This document shows positions 52,648 through 61,494 of a stretch of DNA of 64,000 nucleotides, one piece after another. The notes beneath the pieces are model-generated. The model was not told the DNA's origin, made no database searches, and saw nothing but the letters and a program-made list of their open reading frames with translations. The stretch covers positions 14,529-78,528 of the forward strand of contig JAZKIY010000003.1 of the NCBI GenBank assembly GCA_040384665.1, given 5' to 3'. The position numbers were made by a program, and so were the translations under genes. Every line of letters begins with the position of its first letter. The stretch's first letter is position 1. The stretch is from PCRC01 sp040384665. GTDB lineage: Bacteria > Pseudomonadota > Gammaproteobacteria > Burkholderiales > Burkholderiaceae_C.

Positions 52648-54956
52648 CCGGGGTGCGCTCCGGTGGTGGCTGGCACTGCGGTGGGCTGGGCTGGCAGGGC
52701 AAGGCCGTTGTTGAGGGGGGCGTCCAGGGCCGCGTCGGCTTCTGCCTTGCGGGCCTGGGCGTCGTAGAGGCGGAAATAGGCGCCTTTGCGCGCCATCAGC
52801 TCGTCGTGCGGGCCGACTTCAACAACCTGGCCGCGGTCCATCACCACCAAGCGGTCGGCCTTGCGCAGGGTAGACAGGCGGTGGGCGATGGCAATGGTGG
52901 TGCGGCCTTGGACGAGGTTGTCGAGCGCCTTCTGGATTTCTTTTTCGGTCTCGGTGTCCACCGACGAGGTGGCCTCGTCCAGGATGAGGATGCGCGGGTC
53001 GATCAGCAGCGCACGGGCGATGCTGATGCGCTGGCGCTCGCCGCCGCTCAGGCCCTGGCCGCGTTCGCCCACCAGCGAGTCGTAGCCCAGCGGCAGGCGC
53101 AGGATGAACTCGTGCGCGTGCGCTGCACGGGCGGCGGCCACGATCTCTTCGCGTGTGGCATCGGGCTTGCCGTAGGCGATGTTTTCTGCCACGGTGCCAA
53201 AGAAGAGGAAGGGCTCCTGCAGCACCAGGCCCACATGGCGGCGGTAGCTGGCCACGCCAAAGCGGCGGATGTCGGTGCCATCGACGCGGATGCTGCCGTC
53301 GGTGACGTCGTAGAAGCGGCAGATCAGGTTGACCAGCGTGCTTTTGCCCGAGCCGCTGTGGCCCACCAGGCCGATCATCTCGCCGGGCTCGATGGTCAGG
53401 TTCAGGCCACGGATCACCGCCCGGTTGCCATACCGGAAGCCGAGGTTGTTCATCTCGATGCGGCCCTGCAGCGATGCGGGCTCGACCGGCTGCGCCGGCT
53501 CCGGCACGTTGGAGACGTGGTCCAGGATGTCAAAGATGCGTTTGGCGCCGGCGGCAGCCTTCTGCGTGACCGAAACAATCCGGCTCATTGAATCGAGCCG
53601 GGTGTAGAAACGCCCGATGTAGGCAAGGAAGGCGGTCAGCACACCCACAGTGATCTGGCTGTGGCTGACGAGCCAGATGCCAAACGCCCACACCACCAGC
53701 AGGCCCATGTCGGTCAACAGCGAGACGGTGGGCGAGAACAGCGACCAGGTCTTGTTCAGCCGGTCATTCACGGCCAGGTTGTGTTTGTTGGCTTCGTGGA
53801 AACGCTTGGACTCGCGCTTCTCCTGGGCAAAGGCCTTGACCACGCGGACGCCGGGAATGGTGTCGGCCAGCACGTTGGTGACCTCGCCCCAGACACGGTC
53901 GATCTTCTCAAAACCGGTGCGCAGCCGGTCGCGCACGACGTGGATCATCCACGCAATGAAAGGCAGCGGCACCAGCGTGGTCAGCGCCAGCCAAGGGTTG
54001 ATGGAGAACAGAATGACCGAGGTCATCACGATCATCACCACGTCGGTGGCGAAGTCGAGCGCGTGCAAGGATAGAAAGACCGAGATGCGGTCGGTCTCAG
54101 AACCGATGCGCGCAATCAGGTCGCCGGTGCGTTTGCCACCAAAGTAGTCCAGCGACAGCTGCAGCAGGTGGTCGAACGCGGCGGTGCGCAGGTCGGCCGC
54201 GATGCGCTCCGACACCAGCGACAGCAGGTAGGTGCGGGCCCAGCCCAGCCCCCAGGCGGTGAGCGCAGCGCCAAACAGCCCGGCCAGCAGCATGGCCACC
54301 AGCCCAGGCGGGATTTGCTGGCCATTCTGGAACGGGATCAGCACGTCGTCCATCAGCGGGATGGTGAGGTAGGGCGGGATCAGCGTGGCGGCGGTGGACG
54401 TCATCGTCAGCGCAAAGCCGGTGGCCAGTTGCTTTTTGTAAGGCTGCGCGAAGCGCCACAGCCGCAGCAGCACCCAGGTGGACGGTGGTTCGTGTTTTTC
54501 CTGCGTGAACAGGCCTGGCTCCTCGGACTCTTCCGGCTCCAGTTGGGTGGTGTCTGCTGCCACGGCACCCGCCTGCAAGGCGTCGGACTGCTGTTCAAAC
54601 TGTTTCAGCAGGCGCAGGGCCGGCAGGCTCAGGGCCAGCGTGAAGCGCCAGCGGCCCACACAGGCGGTGGTGTCGTGCAGTTCCAGCGTGCCAATGCCGG
54701 CATGGTCGGTGTAGTGCAGTGTCAGGTCGGGTTGCAGTGGCCAGGCGGCCCAGGACGCACCGCCGATGCCGGAGGCCAGAAAACGGTGGGACGTCAACAC
54801 CAGCGTCTGCTGTGCGAAGCGCAGTGTCGGGTCAAGGTCAACCACCAGCTCGGCTAACACGTTCTCTTGGTCAGTGAGCACGGCCTGCAGACTGGCTGCG
54901 GCAGGCTCTGGAATCTTGTTTTTATCGGTGACTTGAGGGTGTTGCATTTGTTGCAT
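52644..54956 (-). CDS. ABC exporter (half-transporter) linked to cyanophycin genes
   Basis: The product (770 residues from the ATG at 54956) has an unusual N-terminal soluble domain of about 200 residues, then an ABC exporter membrane domain of about six helices (region 215-490). The ATPase has Walker A GHSGSGKST (about 530), signature LSGGERQRISIARAL (about 635), Walker B ILILDEATSSVD and the H-loop IAIAHRLST. All motifs are intact. It diverges from the synthetase genes. Substrate is unknown; peptide, arginine or polymer-related export are guesses. ATGs at 54947, 54993 and 55005 are alternative starts. Confidence 0.8.
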   Translation of the reverse strand: MQQMQHPQVTDKNKIPEPAAASLQAVLTDQENVLAELVVDLDPTLRFAQQTLVLTSHRFLASGIGGASWAAWPLQPDLTLHYTDHAGIGTLELHDTTACVGRWRFTLALSLPALRLLKQFEQQSDALQAGAVAADTTQLEPEESEEPGLFTQEKHEPPSTWVLLRLWRFAQPYKKQLATGFALTMTSTAATLIPPYLTIPLMDDVLIPFQNGQQIPPGLVAMLLAGLFGAALTAWGLGWARTYLLSLVSERIAADLRTAAFDHLLQLSLDYFGGKRTGDLIARIGSETDRISVFLSLHALDFATDVVMIVMTSVILFSINPWLALTTLVPLPFIAWMIHVVRDRLRTGFEKIDRVWGEVTNVLADTIPGVRVVKAFAQEKRESKRFHEANKHNLAVNDRLNKTWSLFSPTVSLLTDMGLLVVWAFGIWLVSHSQITVGVLTAFLAYIGRFYTRLDSMSRIVSVTQKAAAGAKRIFDILDHVSNVPEPAQPVEPASLQGRIEMNNLGFRYGNRAVIRGLNLTIEPGEMIGLVGHSGSGKSTLVNLICRFYDVTDGSIRVDGTDIRRFGVASYRRHVGLVLQEPFLFFGTVAENIAYGKPDATREEIVAAARAAHAHEFILRLPLGYDSLVGERGQGLSGGERQRISIARALLIDPRILILDEATSSVDTETEKEIQKALDNLVQGRTTIAIAHRLSTLRKADRLVVMDRGQVVEVGPHDELMARKGAYFRLYDAQARKAEADAALDAPLNNGLALPAQPTAVPATTGAHPG

Positions 54957-55154
54957 TTTGAATCTGGGCGACGGCCACGCGGCAGCGGTCATGGGAGTGA
55001 CCATACAGCCTGGCCCTGTATGCAACGCATGAGCCACCGCCTGTGCCGACCTGCAGCGGCTATTTTTATCCATGCAACGGGTGGCTGAACCTAAAATCAG
55101 TGCCACAGAACGGCTTTTTGGCCCGTTCCCCATTCCGCATTTCACGCAGAGCCC

Positions 55155-57362
55155 ATGAGCCACATCAAAGACATCGCGCTGTTGCGCATCAATTATCTGC
55201 GCGGCCCCAACATCTGGACCTACCGCCCCGTGCTGGAGGTCTGGCTCGATCTGGGCGAGCTCGAGGAACTGCCGTCCGACAAAATGCCGGGCTTCACCGA
55301 CCGGCTGGTGGCCTTGCTGCCGGGCCTGGGCGAGCACCATTGTGGGGTGGGTGAGGTGGGTGGTTTCTTGCAGCGGCTGCACGGTGGCACCTGGGCCGGG
55401 CACATCCTGGAGCACGTGGTCATCGAGTTGCTGAACCTGGCGGGCATGCCCACCGGTTTTGGTCAGACCCGCAGCACGTCCAAACATGGCGTCTACCGCA
55501 TGGTGTTCCGTGCCCGCGACGAACAGGTGGCCCGCACCGCACTGGAACTGGGCCACCGCCTGCTGATGTCGGTCATCAACAGCCTGCCGTTTGACGTGGC
55601 GCCTGCGGTCGCGACCCTGCGCGAGCGGATTGACGACTGCTACCTCGGGCCCAGCACCGCCTGCATTGTCACCGCCGCGACAGATCGGGGCATTCCGCAC
55701 ATCCGTTTGAACGATGGCAACCTGGTCCAGTTGGGCCACGGCGCGCGCCAGCGGCGCATCTGGACCGCCGAGAGCGAATTCACCAGCGCGATTGCCGAAG
55801 GCATTGCCAGCGACAAGGACCTGACCAAAACCCTGCTGACCGCCTGCGGCGTGCCGGTGCCCGAAGGCCAGGTGGCGACCAGCCCGGAACACGCCTGGGA
55901 ACTGGCACAAGACATTGGGTTGCCGGTGGTGGTCAAACCGTCCAACGCGAACCATGGCCGTGGCGTCACGTTGGACCTGAACCACCAGGAGGAGATTGAG
56001 GCCGCCTGGCGCCTGGCCGACCCCGAGGGGCGCGAGGTGCTGGTGGAGCGCTTCATCCGTGGCGAAGAGCACCGCCTGCTGGTGGTGGGCAACAAAGTGG
56101 TGGCCGCAGCCCGCGGTGAGGTGGTCAGCATCACCGGCAACGGCCAGTCCACCGTGGCCGAACTGATCGACAGCCAGGTCAACACCGACCCACGCCGCGG
56201 CATTGAAGAAGAATTTCCGCTGGAAACCATCCTGGTCCACAAGGATGCGGCGGTGCAACTCGAACTGCAGCGGCAGGGCCTCGGGCCCGACGCGGTGCCC
56301 GAAACAGGCCGCGTCGTGGTGGTCCAGCGCAACGGCAACGTGGCCATCGACTGCACCGACGACGTGCACGCCGACGTGGCCGCCACCGCCGTGCTGGCAG
56401 CACGGGTGGTGGGGCTGGACATTGCCGGCATCGACATGGTCGCGCAGGACATTTCCCGCCCGCTGCAAGAGCAGGGTGGCGCGATTGTCGAGGTCAATGC
56501 CGGTCCCGGCCTGCTGATGCACCTGAAGCCCGCTGAAGGCGTGCCCCGGCCAGTCGGCCAGGCGATTGCCGACCACCTGTTTCCACAGACCGACAACGGC
56601 CGCATCCCCATCGTCGGGGTGGCCGGTTCCGAGGGCACCCACACCATCGCCCGGCTGATCGCCTGGCTGGTGCATTTGGGGGGCACGTCGGTCGGGCTCG
56701 CCTGCCGGGATGGCCTGTTCCTTGACAACCGCTGCGTGGACCACGGCAACAACGCCCGCTGGGCCAGTGGCCACCGGCTGATGATGAACCGCAGCATCCA
56801 CGCCGCGGTCATCGAAAACTGTGCCGACCACATCCTGCGCGATGGTCTGGCGTACGACCGCTGCCGCGTCGGTGTGGTCACCGACCTGTCGGGCGCCGAC
56901 ACGCTGGCCGAATTCGACATTGCCGAATCCGATCAGCTGGTGAAAGTGCTGCGCACCCAGGTGGACGTGGTGCTGGCCGACGGCACCGCCGTGCTCAACG
57001 CCGCCGACGAACGCATTGCCGACATGGCCCGTTTGTGCGACGGCGACGTGACCCTTTATGCCGCCGATGGCACGCTGCCCGTCCTGGCCAGCCACCGGGC
57101 CGAGGGTGGCCGCACCGTCAGCTGGCGCAACGGCCAGTTGATGCTGGCCACTGGCACCACCGAGACGCCGTTGGGCCTGAGCGACAAGCTGCGTGGCTGG
57201 CGCGATGAACCCGATGGTTCTGCCCGCCTCGCGGTGGTCATGCCTGCCGTGGCCGCTGCCTGGGCCATGGACATCTCGCTGGACCTGATTGCCGTGGGCA
57301 TCGAAACTTTTGCCTGGTCGGCACCTGTGGCCACCCGTGCAGCGGTGCCCCATGCGCTCTGA
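55155..57362 (+). CDS. Cyanophycin synthetase-like protein, shortened and with a degenerate P-loop
   Basis: The 735-residue product matches cyanophycin synthetase over the N-terminal domain (NYLRGPNIWTYRPVLEVW) and the ATP-grasp domain (GLPVVVKPSNANHGRGVTLD, IVEVNAGPGLLMHL). In the Mur-ligase-like domain the P-loop GTNGKTT of the next gene is replaced by GSEGTHT (491-497), with no Lys. The C-terminal ~130 residues of the full enzyme are missing. This looks like a CphA2-type or accessory synthetase that uses only the ATP-grasp site; CphA2 of cyanobacteria polymerises beta-Asp-Arg dipeptides. The full synthetase follows 39 bases later. Confidence 0.85.
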   Translation: MSHIKDIALLRINYLRGPNIWTYRPVLEVWLDLGELEELPSDKMPGFTDRLVALLPGLGEHHCGVGEVGGFLQRLHGGTWAGHILEHVVIELLNLAGMPTGFGQTRSTSKHGVYRMVFRARDEQVARTALELGHRLLMSVINSLPFDVAPAVATLRERIDDCYLGPSTACIVTAATDRGIPHIRLNDGNLVQLGHGARQRRIWTAESEFTSAIAEGIASDKDLTKTLLTACGVPVPEGQVATSPEHAWELAQDIGLPVVVKPSNANHGRGVTLDLNHQEEIEAAWRLADPEGREVLVERFIRGEEHRLLVVGNKVVAAARGEVVSITGNGQSTVAELIDSQVNTDPRRGIEEEFPLETILVHKDAAVQLELQRQGLGPDAVPETGRVVVVQRNGNVAIDCTDDVHADVAATAVLAARVVGLDIAGIDMVAQDISRPLQEQGGAIVEVNAGPGLLMHLKPAEGVPRPVGQAIADHLFPQTDNGRIPIVGVAGSEGTHTIARLIAWLVHLGGTSVGLACRDGLFLDNRCVDHGNNARWASGHRLMMNRSIHAAVIENCADHILRDGLAYDRCRVGVVTDLSGADTLAEFDIAESDQLVKVLRTQVDVVLADGTAVLNAADERIADMARLCDGDVTLYAADGTLPVLASHRAEGGRTVSWRNGQLMLATGTTETPLGLSDKLRGWRDEPDGSARLAVVMPAVAAAWAMDISLDLIAVGIETFAWSAPVATRAAVPHAL

Positions 57363-57401
57363 TCTTTTTCCCGCCAACACCACCCACACAAGGTTGATCC
57401 G

Positions 57402-60011
57402 ATGGAAGTGACCCGCATCCGCGCCCTGCGCGGGCCCAACCTCTGGAGCCGGCACACGGCCATGGAGGCGGTTGTGTCTTGCCCGCCCACTGAGCGCGCC
57501 ATGGCCGACCTGCCCGGTTTCGAAACCCGTTTGCGGGCCTTGTGCCCGGCCATCGGTGCCTTGCGCCCGGCATCGCCCACCAGCCAGGTCACCCTGGCCC
57601 ATGTGCTCGAAGCCGCCACGCTGGCCTTGCAGGCCCAGGCCGGCTGCCCGGTGACCTTCAGCCGAACCTCTGAAACCTCAGAGGACGGCATCTACCAGGT
57701 GGTGGTGGAGTACAGCGAAGAAGCTGTTGGCCGGATGGCGCTCGACGTGGCTTGCGAATTGATCTCCGCTGCACTGGCAGACCAGCCCTTTGATTCGGTG
57801 GCGGCCATCCACCGCATGCGCGAACTGGACGAAGACGAGCGCCTCGGCCCCAGCACCGGCGCCATCGTCTACGCCGCCGTGGCGCGCGGCATTCCCTACC
57901 GGCGCCTGACGCAGGGCAGCCTGGTCCAGTTTGGCTGGGGATCGCGCCAGCGGCGCATCCAGGCGGCGGAAATTGACGCCACCAGCGCGGTGTCTGAGGC
58001 GATTGCGCAGGACAAAGACCTGACCAAGCAGCTGCTGCACGCGGCCGGTGTGCCGGTGCCGCGCGGTCGCCCGGTCACGGACATGGACGACGCCTGGGCT
58101 GTGGCCAACGAAGTCGGCCTGCCGGTGGTTGTGAAGCCGCAGGACGGCAACCAGGGCAAAGGCGTCACAGTCAACATCGTGACCCGGGAGCACCTGGAAG
58201 TGGCCTACCGCGCTGCCGCCGAAATTGGCCAGGTGATGGTGGAAAGCTTTCTGCCAGGCAACGACTACCGCATGCTGGTGGTGGGCCACCAACTGGTGGC
58301 TGCCGCCCGCCGCGACCCGCCGAATGTCATTGGTGACGGTGAACACACGGTGCAGCAACTGGTGCAGTTGGTCAACAGCGACCCGCGCCGGGGCGATGGC
58401 CACGCCACCTCGCTGACCAAAATCCGTTTTGACGACATCGCCGTTGCCCGCCTGCACGCCCAGGGCTTGCAGCCCGATTCGGTGCCTGAAAAAGGCTGCC
58501 GCGTGGTGCTGCGCAACAACGCCAACCTCAGTACCGGCGGCTCGGCCACCGATGTGACCGAAGACGTGCACCCCGAGGTGGCTGCCCGCGCGGTGGCTGC
58601 GGCGCGGATGATCGGACTCGACGTGTGTGGTGTGGACATCGTCTGCGAAAGCGTGCTGCGCCCACTGGAAGAACAACACGGTGGCGTGGTCGAGGTCAAT
58701 GCCGCACCCGGTCTGCGCATGCACCTGTCGCCCTCGTTCGGCAAAGGCCGGCTGGTGGGCGAGGCGATTGTGAACAGCATCTTTCCGCCCGGCAATGACG
58801 GCCGGATTCCGGTGATTGCCGTCACCGGCACGAATGGCAAGACCACCACCGCGCGGCTGATCACCCATTTGCTGGCCAGCACCGGCCTGCGCGTTGGCAT
58901 GACCAACACCGATGGCGTCTATGTCAACGGCAAACAGACCGACAGCGGCGACTGCAGCGGCCCACGCAGTGCCCGCAACGTGCTGATGCACCCCGAGGTC
59001 GATGCAGCGGTGTTCGAGACCGCGCGCGGCGGCATCCTGCGCGAAGGGCTGGGCTTTGACCGCTGCCAGGTGGCCGTGGTCACCAACATCGGCGTGGGCG
59101 ACCACCTGGGCTTGAACTACATCACCACGGTGGACGACCTGGCCGTGCTGAAACGGGTGATTGTTCAAAACGTGGCCCCAACCGGTTACGCCGTGCTCAA
59201 CGCGGTCGACCCGATCACCGCGGCCATGGCATCGAGCTGCCCTGGCAGCGTGATTTACTTTGCCACCGACCGCAACCACCCGGTCATGGCGACCCACCGC
59301 GCGCAGGGCCACCGCACGGTGTACGTGGACGGTGACGCGGTGATCGCCGCCGACGGCGCACGCCGCGAGCGTTTCCCGCTGCGTGGCATCCCCATCACCC
59401 GCAACGGCGTCATCGGTTTTCAGGTTGAAAACGCCATGGCTGCCGTGGCCGCCGCGTGGGGCGCCGGCCTGAGCTGGGATGCGGTGCGCAGTGGCCTGGC
59501 CAGCTTCCTGAACGACGCCGACAACGCGCCCGGCCGCTTCAATGTGATGGACTACGGTGGTGCCACCGTGATCGCCGACTACGGCCACAACCCGGACGCC
59601 ATGCGTGCGCTGGTGTCTGCGGTGGATGCAATGCCCGCCAAGCGCCGCATGGTTGTCATCAGTTGCGCCGGTGACCGCCGCGACCAGGACATCAGCGACC
59701 AGACCATGATCCTCGGCGACGCGTTCGACAGCGTCGTGCTGTACGAAGACGCCTGTCAGCGTGGCCGTGCCGATGGCGAGGTCTTCAAACTGATGCGCGA
59801 GGGCCTGGTGAACGCCAAGCGCGCGCGCGACGTGGTGGAAATCCGTGGCGAATTCACCGCCATCGACCAGGCCCTGGCGCGGCTGGAGCCCGGCGACCTG
59901 TGCCTGGTGCTGGTCGACCAGGTGGAAGACGCGCTGGCCCATCTGGCCCAACGCTGTGCCGCTGCCGGATCAACCGCCCAGCGGGCCGAGGGCGTCGCCA
60001 CAACTGGTTAA
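57402..60011 (+). CDS. cphA: Cyanophycin synthetase
   Basis: CphA makes the storage polymer cyanophycin (multi-L-arginyl-poly-L-aspartate) from Asp, Arg and ATP. The 869-residue product has the N-terminal domain (RIRALRGPNLWSRHTAME) and an ATP-grasp domain that adds Asp (GLPVVVKPQDGNQGKGVTVN, VVEVNAAPGLRMHLSP). The Mur-ligase-like domain that adds Arg has an intact P-loop GTNGKTT (476-482) and ETARGGILREGLGFDRCQV. The length is that of the canonical enzyme. It is in an operon with the shortened paralogue upstream and an acidic protein downstream. Confidence 0.96.
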   Translation: MEVTRIRALRGPNLWSRHTAMEAVVSCPPTERAMADLPGFETRLRALCPAIGALRPASPTSQVTLAHVLEAATLALQAQAGCPVTFSRTSETSEDGIYQVVVEYSEEAVGRMALDVACELISAALADQPFDSVAAIHRMRELDEDERLGPSTGAIVYAAVARGIPYRRLTQGSLVQFGWGSRQRRIQAAEIDATSAVSEAIAQDKDLTKQLLHAAGVPVPRGRPVTDMDDAWAVANEVGLPVVVKPQDGNQGKGVTVNIVTREHLEVAYRAAAEIGQVMVESFLPGNDYRMLVVGHQLVAAARRDPPNVIGDGEHTVQQLVQLVNSDPRRGDGHATSLTKIRFDDIAVARLHAQGLQPDSVPEKGCRVVLRNNANLSTGGSATDVTEDVHPEVAARAVAAARMIGLDVCGVDIVCESVLRPLEEQHGGVVEVNAAPGLRMHLSPSFGKGRLVGEAIVNSIFPPGNDGRIPVIAVTGTNGKTTTARLITHLLASTGLRVGMTNTDGVYVNGKQTDSGDCSGPRSARNVLMHPEVDAAVFETARGGILREGLGFDRCQVAVVTNIGVGDHLGLNYITTVDDLAVLKRVIVQNVAPTGYAVLNAVDPITAAMASSCPGSVIYFATDRNHPVMATHRAQGHRTVYVDGDAVIAADGARRERFPLRGIPITRNGVIGFQVENAMAAVAAAWGAGLSWDAVRSGLASFLNDADNAPGRFNVMDYGGATVIADYGHNPDAMRALVSAVDAMPAKRRMVVISCAGDRRDQDISDQTMILGDAFDSVVLYEDACQRGRADGEVFKLMREGLVNAKRARDVVEIRGEFTAIDQALARLEPGDLCLVLVDQVEDALAHLAQRCAAAGSTAQRAEGVATTG

Positions 60012-60021
60012 GATAGATTGC

Positions 60022-60666
60022 ATGCCGAGTTACACCACGCCCTTTGAAATCCACGTGCATGGCGAAGTGCCACTGCGCGAAGACGTTGGCTACAACCAGT
60101 TGCAGGACGCGCTGATGCCGCTCTGGCGCTACGCCGGTGCCAAGTCACTGGCCGACGGTGCTGCCAGCAGCTACGAGGAAGAGCCCGGCATCAAGTTCGA
60201 CCCGCAGGCCCATCTGCTGCGCATTTGCTGGACCGTGCCAGGCAACGACGACTTCCGCCAGGCGGTGGACGAAATGTGCATGGCGCTGAACGAACTGGCC
60301 CTGAGCGGCGCACCGATCGAGGTCACCTTCTACGACACCGAGTTCGACGAAGACGAGGCCGGTGACAGCGACGAAGAGGGCGATGGCAGCCGGGACGACT
60401 TTGCCATGTACTTTGTCGGCCCCACGCCGGCCGCGATCATGCGGGTGCAACGCGACCTGCTGGTGCAGGACGTGGTCAACCTGATGGAACGGCATTTCGA
60501 CAACAGCGAGCTGTCCGATGTGGTGGCCTCGGTCGACCGCCTGTTTGAGAGCCGTTTTGACGCTCTGGCCAGCTCCATGCAACTGGGCAAACCGCCCCGG
60601 GGTTCTGGCGGCGCACCGGGTGGCAATGGCCACGGCGGCGGGCGCAAACCGCGCCACCTGCACTGA
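60022..60666 (+). CDS. Unrecognised acidic protein of the cyanophycin operon
   Basis: The 214-residue product starts 10 bases after the cphA stop, with no clear ribosome-binding site, so it is likely coupled to cphA. It has a compact N-terminal domain (YTTPFEIHVHGEVPLREDVG, LRICWTVPGNDDFRQAVDEM). Near residues 115-130 there is a strongly acidic stretch (FDEDEAGDSDEEGDGSRDD). The C-terminus is a Gly/Arg/His-rich tail (GGNGHGGGRKPRHLH). There is no signal peptide or membrane segment. I do not recognise the family; context suggests a role in cyanophycin metabolism. Confidence 0.7.
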   Translation: MPSYTTPFEIHVHGEVPLREDVGYNQLQDALMPLWRYAGAKSLADGAASSYEEEPGIKFDPQAHLLRICWTVPGNDDFRQAVDEMCMALNELALSGAPIEVTFYDTEFDEDEAGDSDEEGDGSRDDFAMYFVGPTPAAIMRVQRDLLVQDVVNLMERHFDNSELSDVVASVDRLFESRFDALASSMQLGKPPRGSGGAPGGNGHGGGRKPRHLH

Positions 60667-60673
60667 CCGGTCT

Positions 60674-61324
60674 TCAGTCTGCCTTGATGGCAGGCAAATC
60701 GGCTGTGGCCTCAAAGCCCAGCCCAGCCAGGTAGGCGTCCATCGCCTGCCTGCCCACTTTCACCAAGCCAAAATCGCCAGGCTCCAACAGCCAGTTCTGG
60801 ATCAACCCATCTACCAGGGCGTGCAGGCCGTGGGCAGCGTGGGCCACTGGCATCGGCAGCCGCAGCTTGCGCTGGCGCGCGGCGCGCTGCAGGGCCTTGC
60901 CGGTTTGCTCAATGCACTGGTTGCGGATGCTCAGGTGGCGTTGCCGCACCGCCTGCAGTTCTTCCACATACTCCACCTTGTGGGTGGCCACCTCGAACAC
61001 GCGACGCGTGCGTTCGTCGGTTTCGGTCTGCCTGAGGGCGTCCAGCATGGCCTGGCGCATCCCCTGCAGGGCGTCGACCGTTGGGTCGGCACCCAGGCGC
61101 TGGAAGGTGGCTTCCAGCGGCAGGGTGACCCGTTCCATCATCGCGTTGAACAGATCCGCCTTGTCCTTGAAGTGCCAGTAAATAGCCCCCCGGCTGGTAC
61201 CGGCCTGCAGCGCAATCTCACTCAGCGACGTGCGTGAGACGCCATGGGCGTGAAACACCAGCTCGGCCGCGTCCAGCAGGCTGTTGCGGGTGGCGAGGGC
61301 GTCTTCACGGGTGCGGCGGACCAC
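60674..61324 (-). CDS. TetR-family repressor of the AcrR/TtgR type
   Basis: The 216-residue product has an N-terminal TetR helix-turn-helix (GVSRTSLSEIALQAGTSRGA, then IYWHFKDKADLFNAM). The helix is very like that of E. coli AcrR. The C-terminal part is the ligand-binding helical domain. It diverges from an RND efflux operon and converges with the acidic-protein gene, 7 bases apart. An AcrR-like operator lies in the intergenic region, so it most likely represses the pump and perhaps itself, with drug binding as the inducer. Confidence 0.9.
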   Translation of the reverse strand: MVRRTREDALATRNSLLDAAELVFHAHGVSRTSLSEIALQAGTSRGAIYWHFKDKADLFNAMMERVTLPLEATFQRLGADPTVDALQGMRQAMLDALRQTETDERTRRVFEVATHKVEYVEELQAVRQRHLSIRNQCIEQTGKALQRAARQRKLRLPMPVAHAAHGLHALVDGLIQNWLLEPGDFGLVKVGRQAMDAYLAGLGFEATADLPAIKAD

Positions 61325-61389
61325 GGTGGGCTCCTGTCATGTCGGCTCTCAAATGCGGGCTCAATGGTTCGTCTCTTGAATGGGGTGTA

Positions 61390-61413
61390 AATATACATTC
61401 ATAAATGTATGTA
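61390..61413. promoter_or_regulatory. AcrR-type operator between tetR and the efflux operon
   Basis: A 24-bp imperfect inverted repeat (halves AATATACATTCA and TAAATGTATGTA) matches at about 20 positions the E. coli acrAB operator (halves TACATACATTTG and TGAATGTATGTA, read on the other strand). It lies 66 bases from the tetR start and 82 bases from the adaptor start. A TTGAAT at 61376 and CATAAA at 61400 could form an overlapping promoter. Confidence 0.75.
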
Positions 61414-61494
61414 AACTACGCGGGCGTAAAAAATGCGCCTGTATTCCCAAAAGAAATTCACGGCCGCCCCCAAGTCAACCATGGAAACCCCCGT

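Noticed and set aside
52644..57602. A 1,652-codon open frame on the minus strand covering the ABC transporter and running on antisense to the shortened synthetase
   Set aside because: Only the part up to about 54956 has recognisable domains. The rest mirrors the coding bias of the opposite GC-rich gene and shows low-complexity His/Gly/Gln-rich sequence. It is a shadow frame.
57678..59951. Long open frame antisense to cphA
   Set aside because: Composition is His/Gln/Val/Gly-rich as expected for the complement of a GC-rich gene, with no domain seen.
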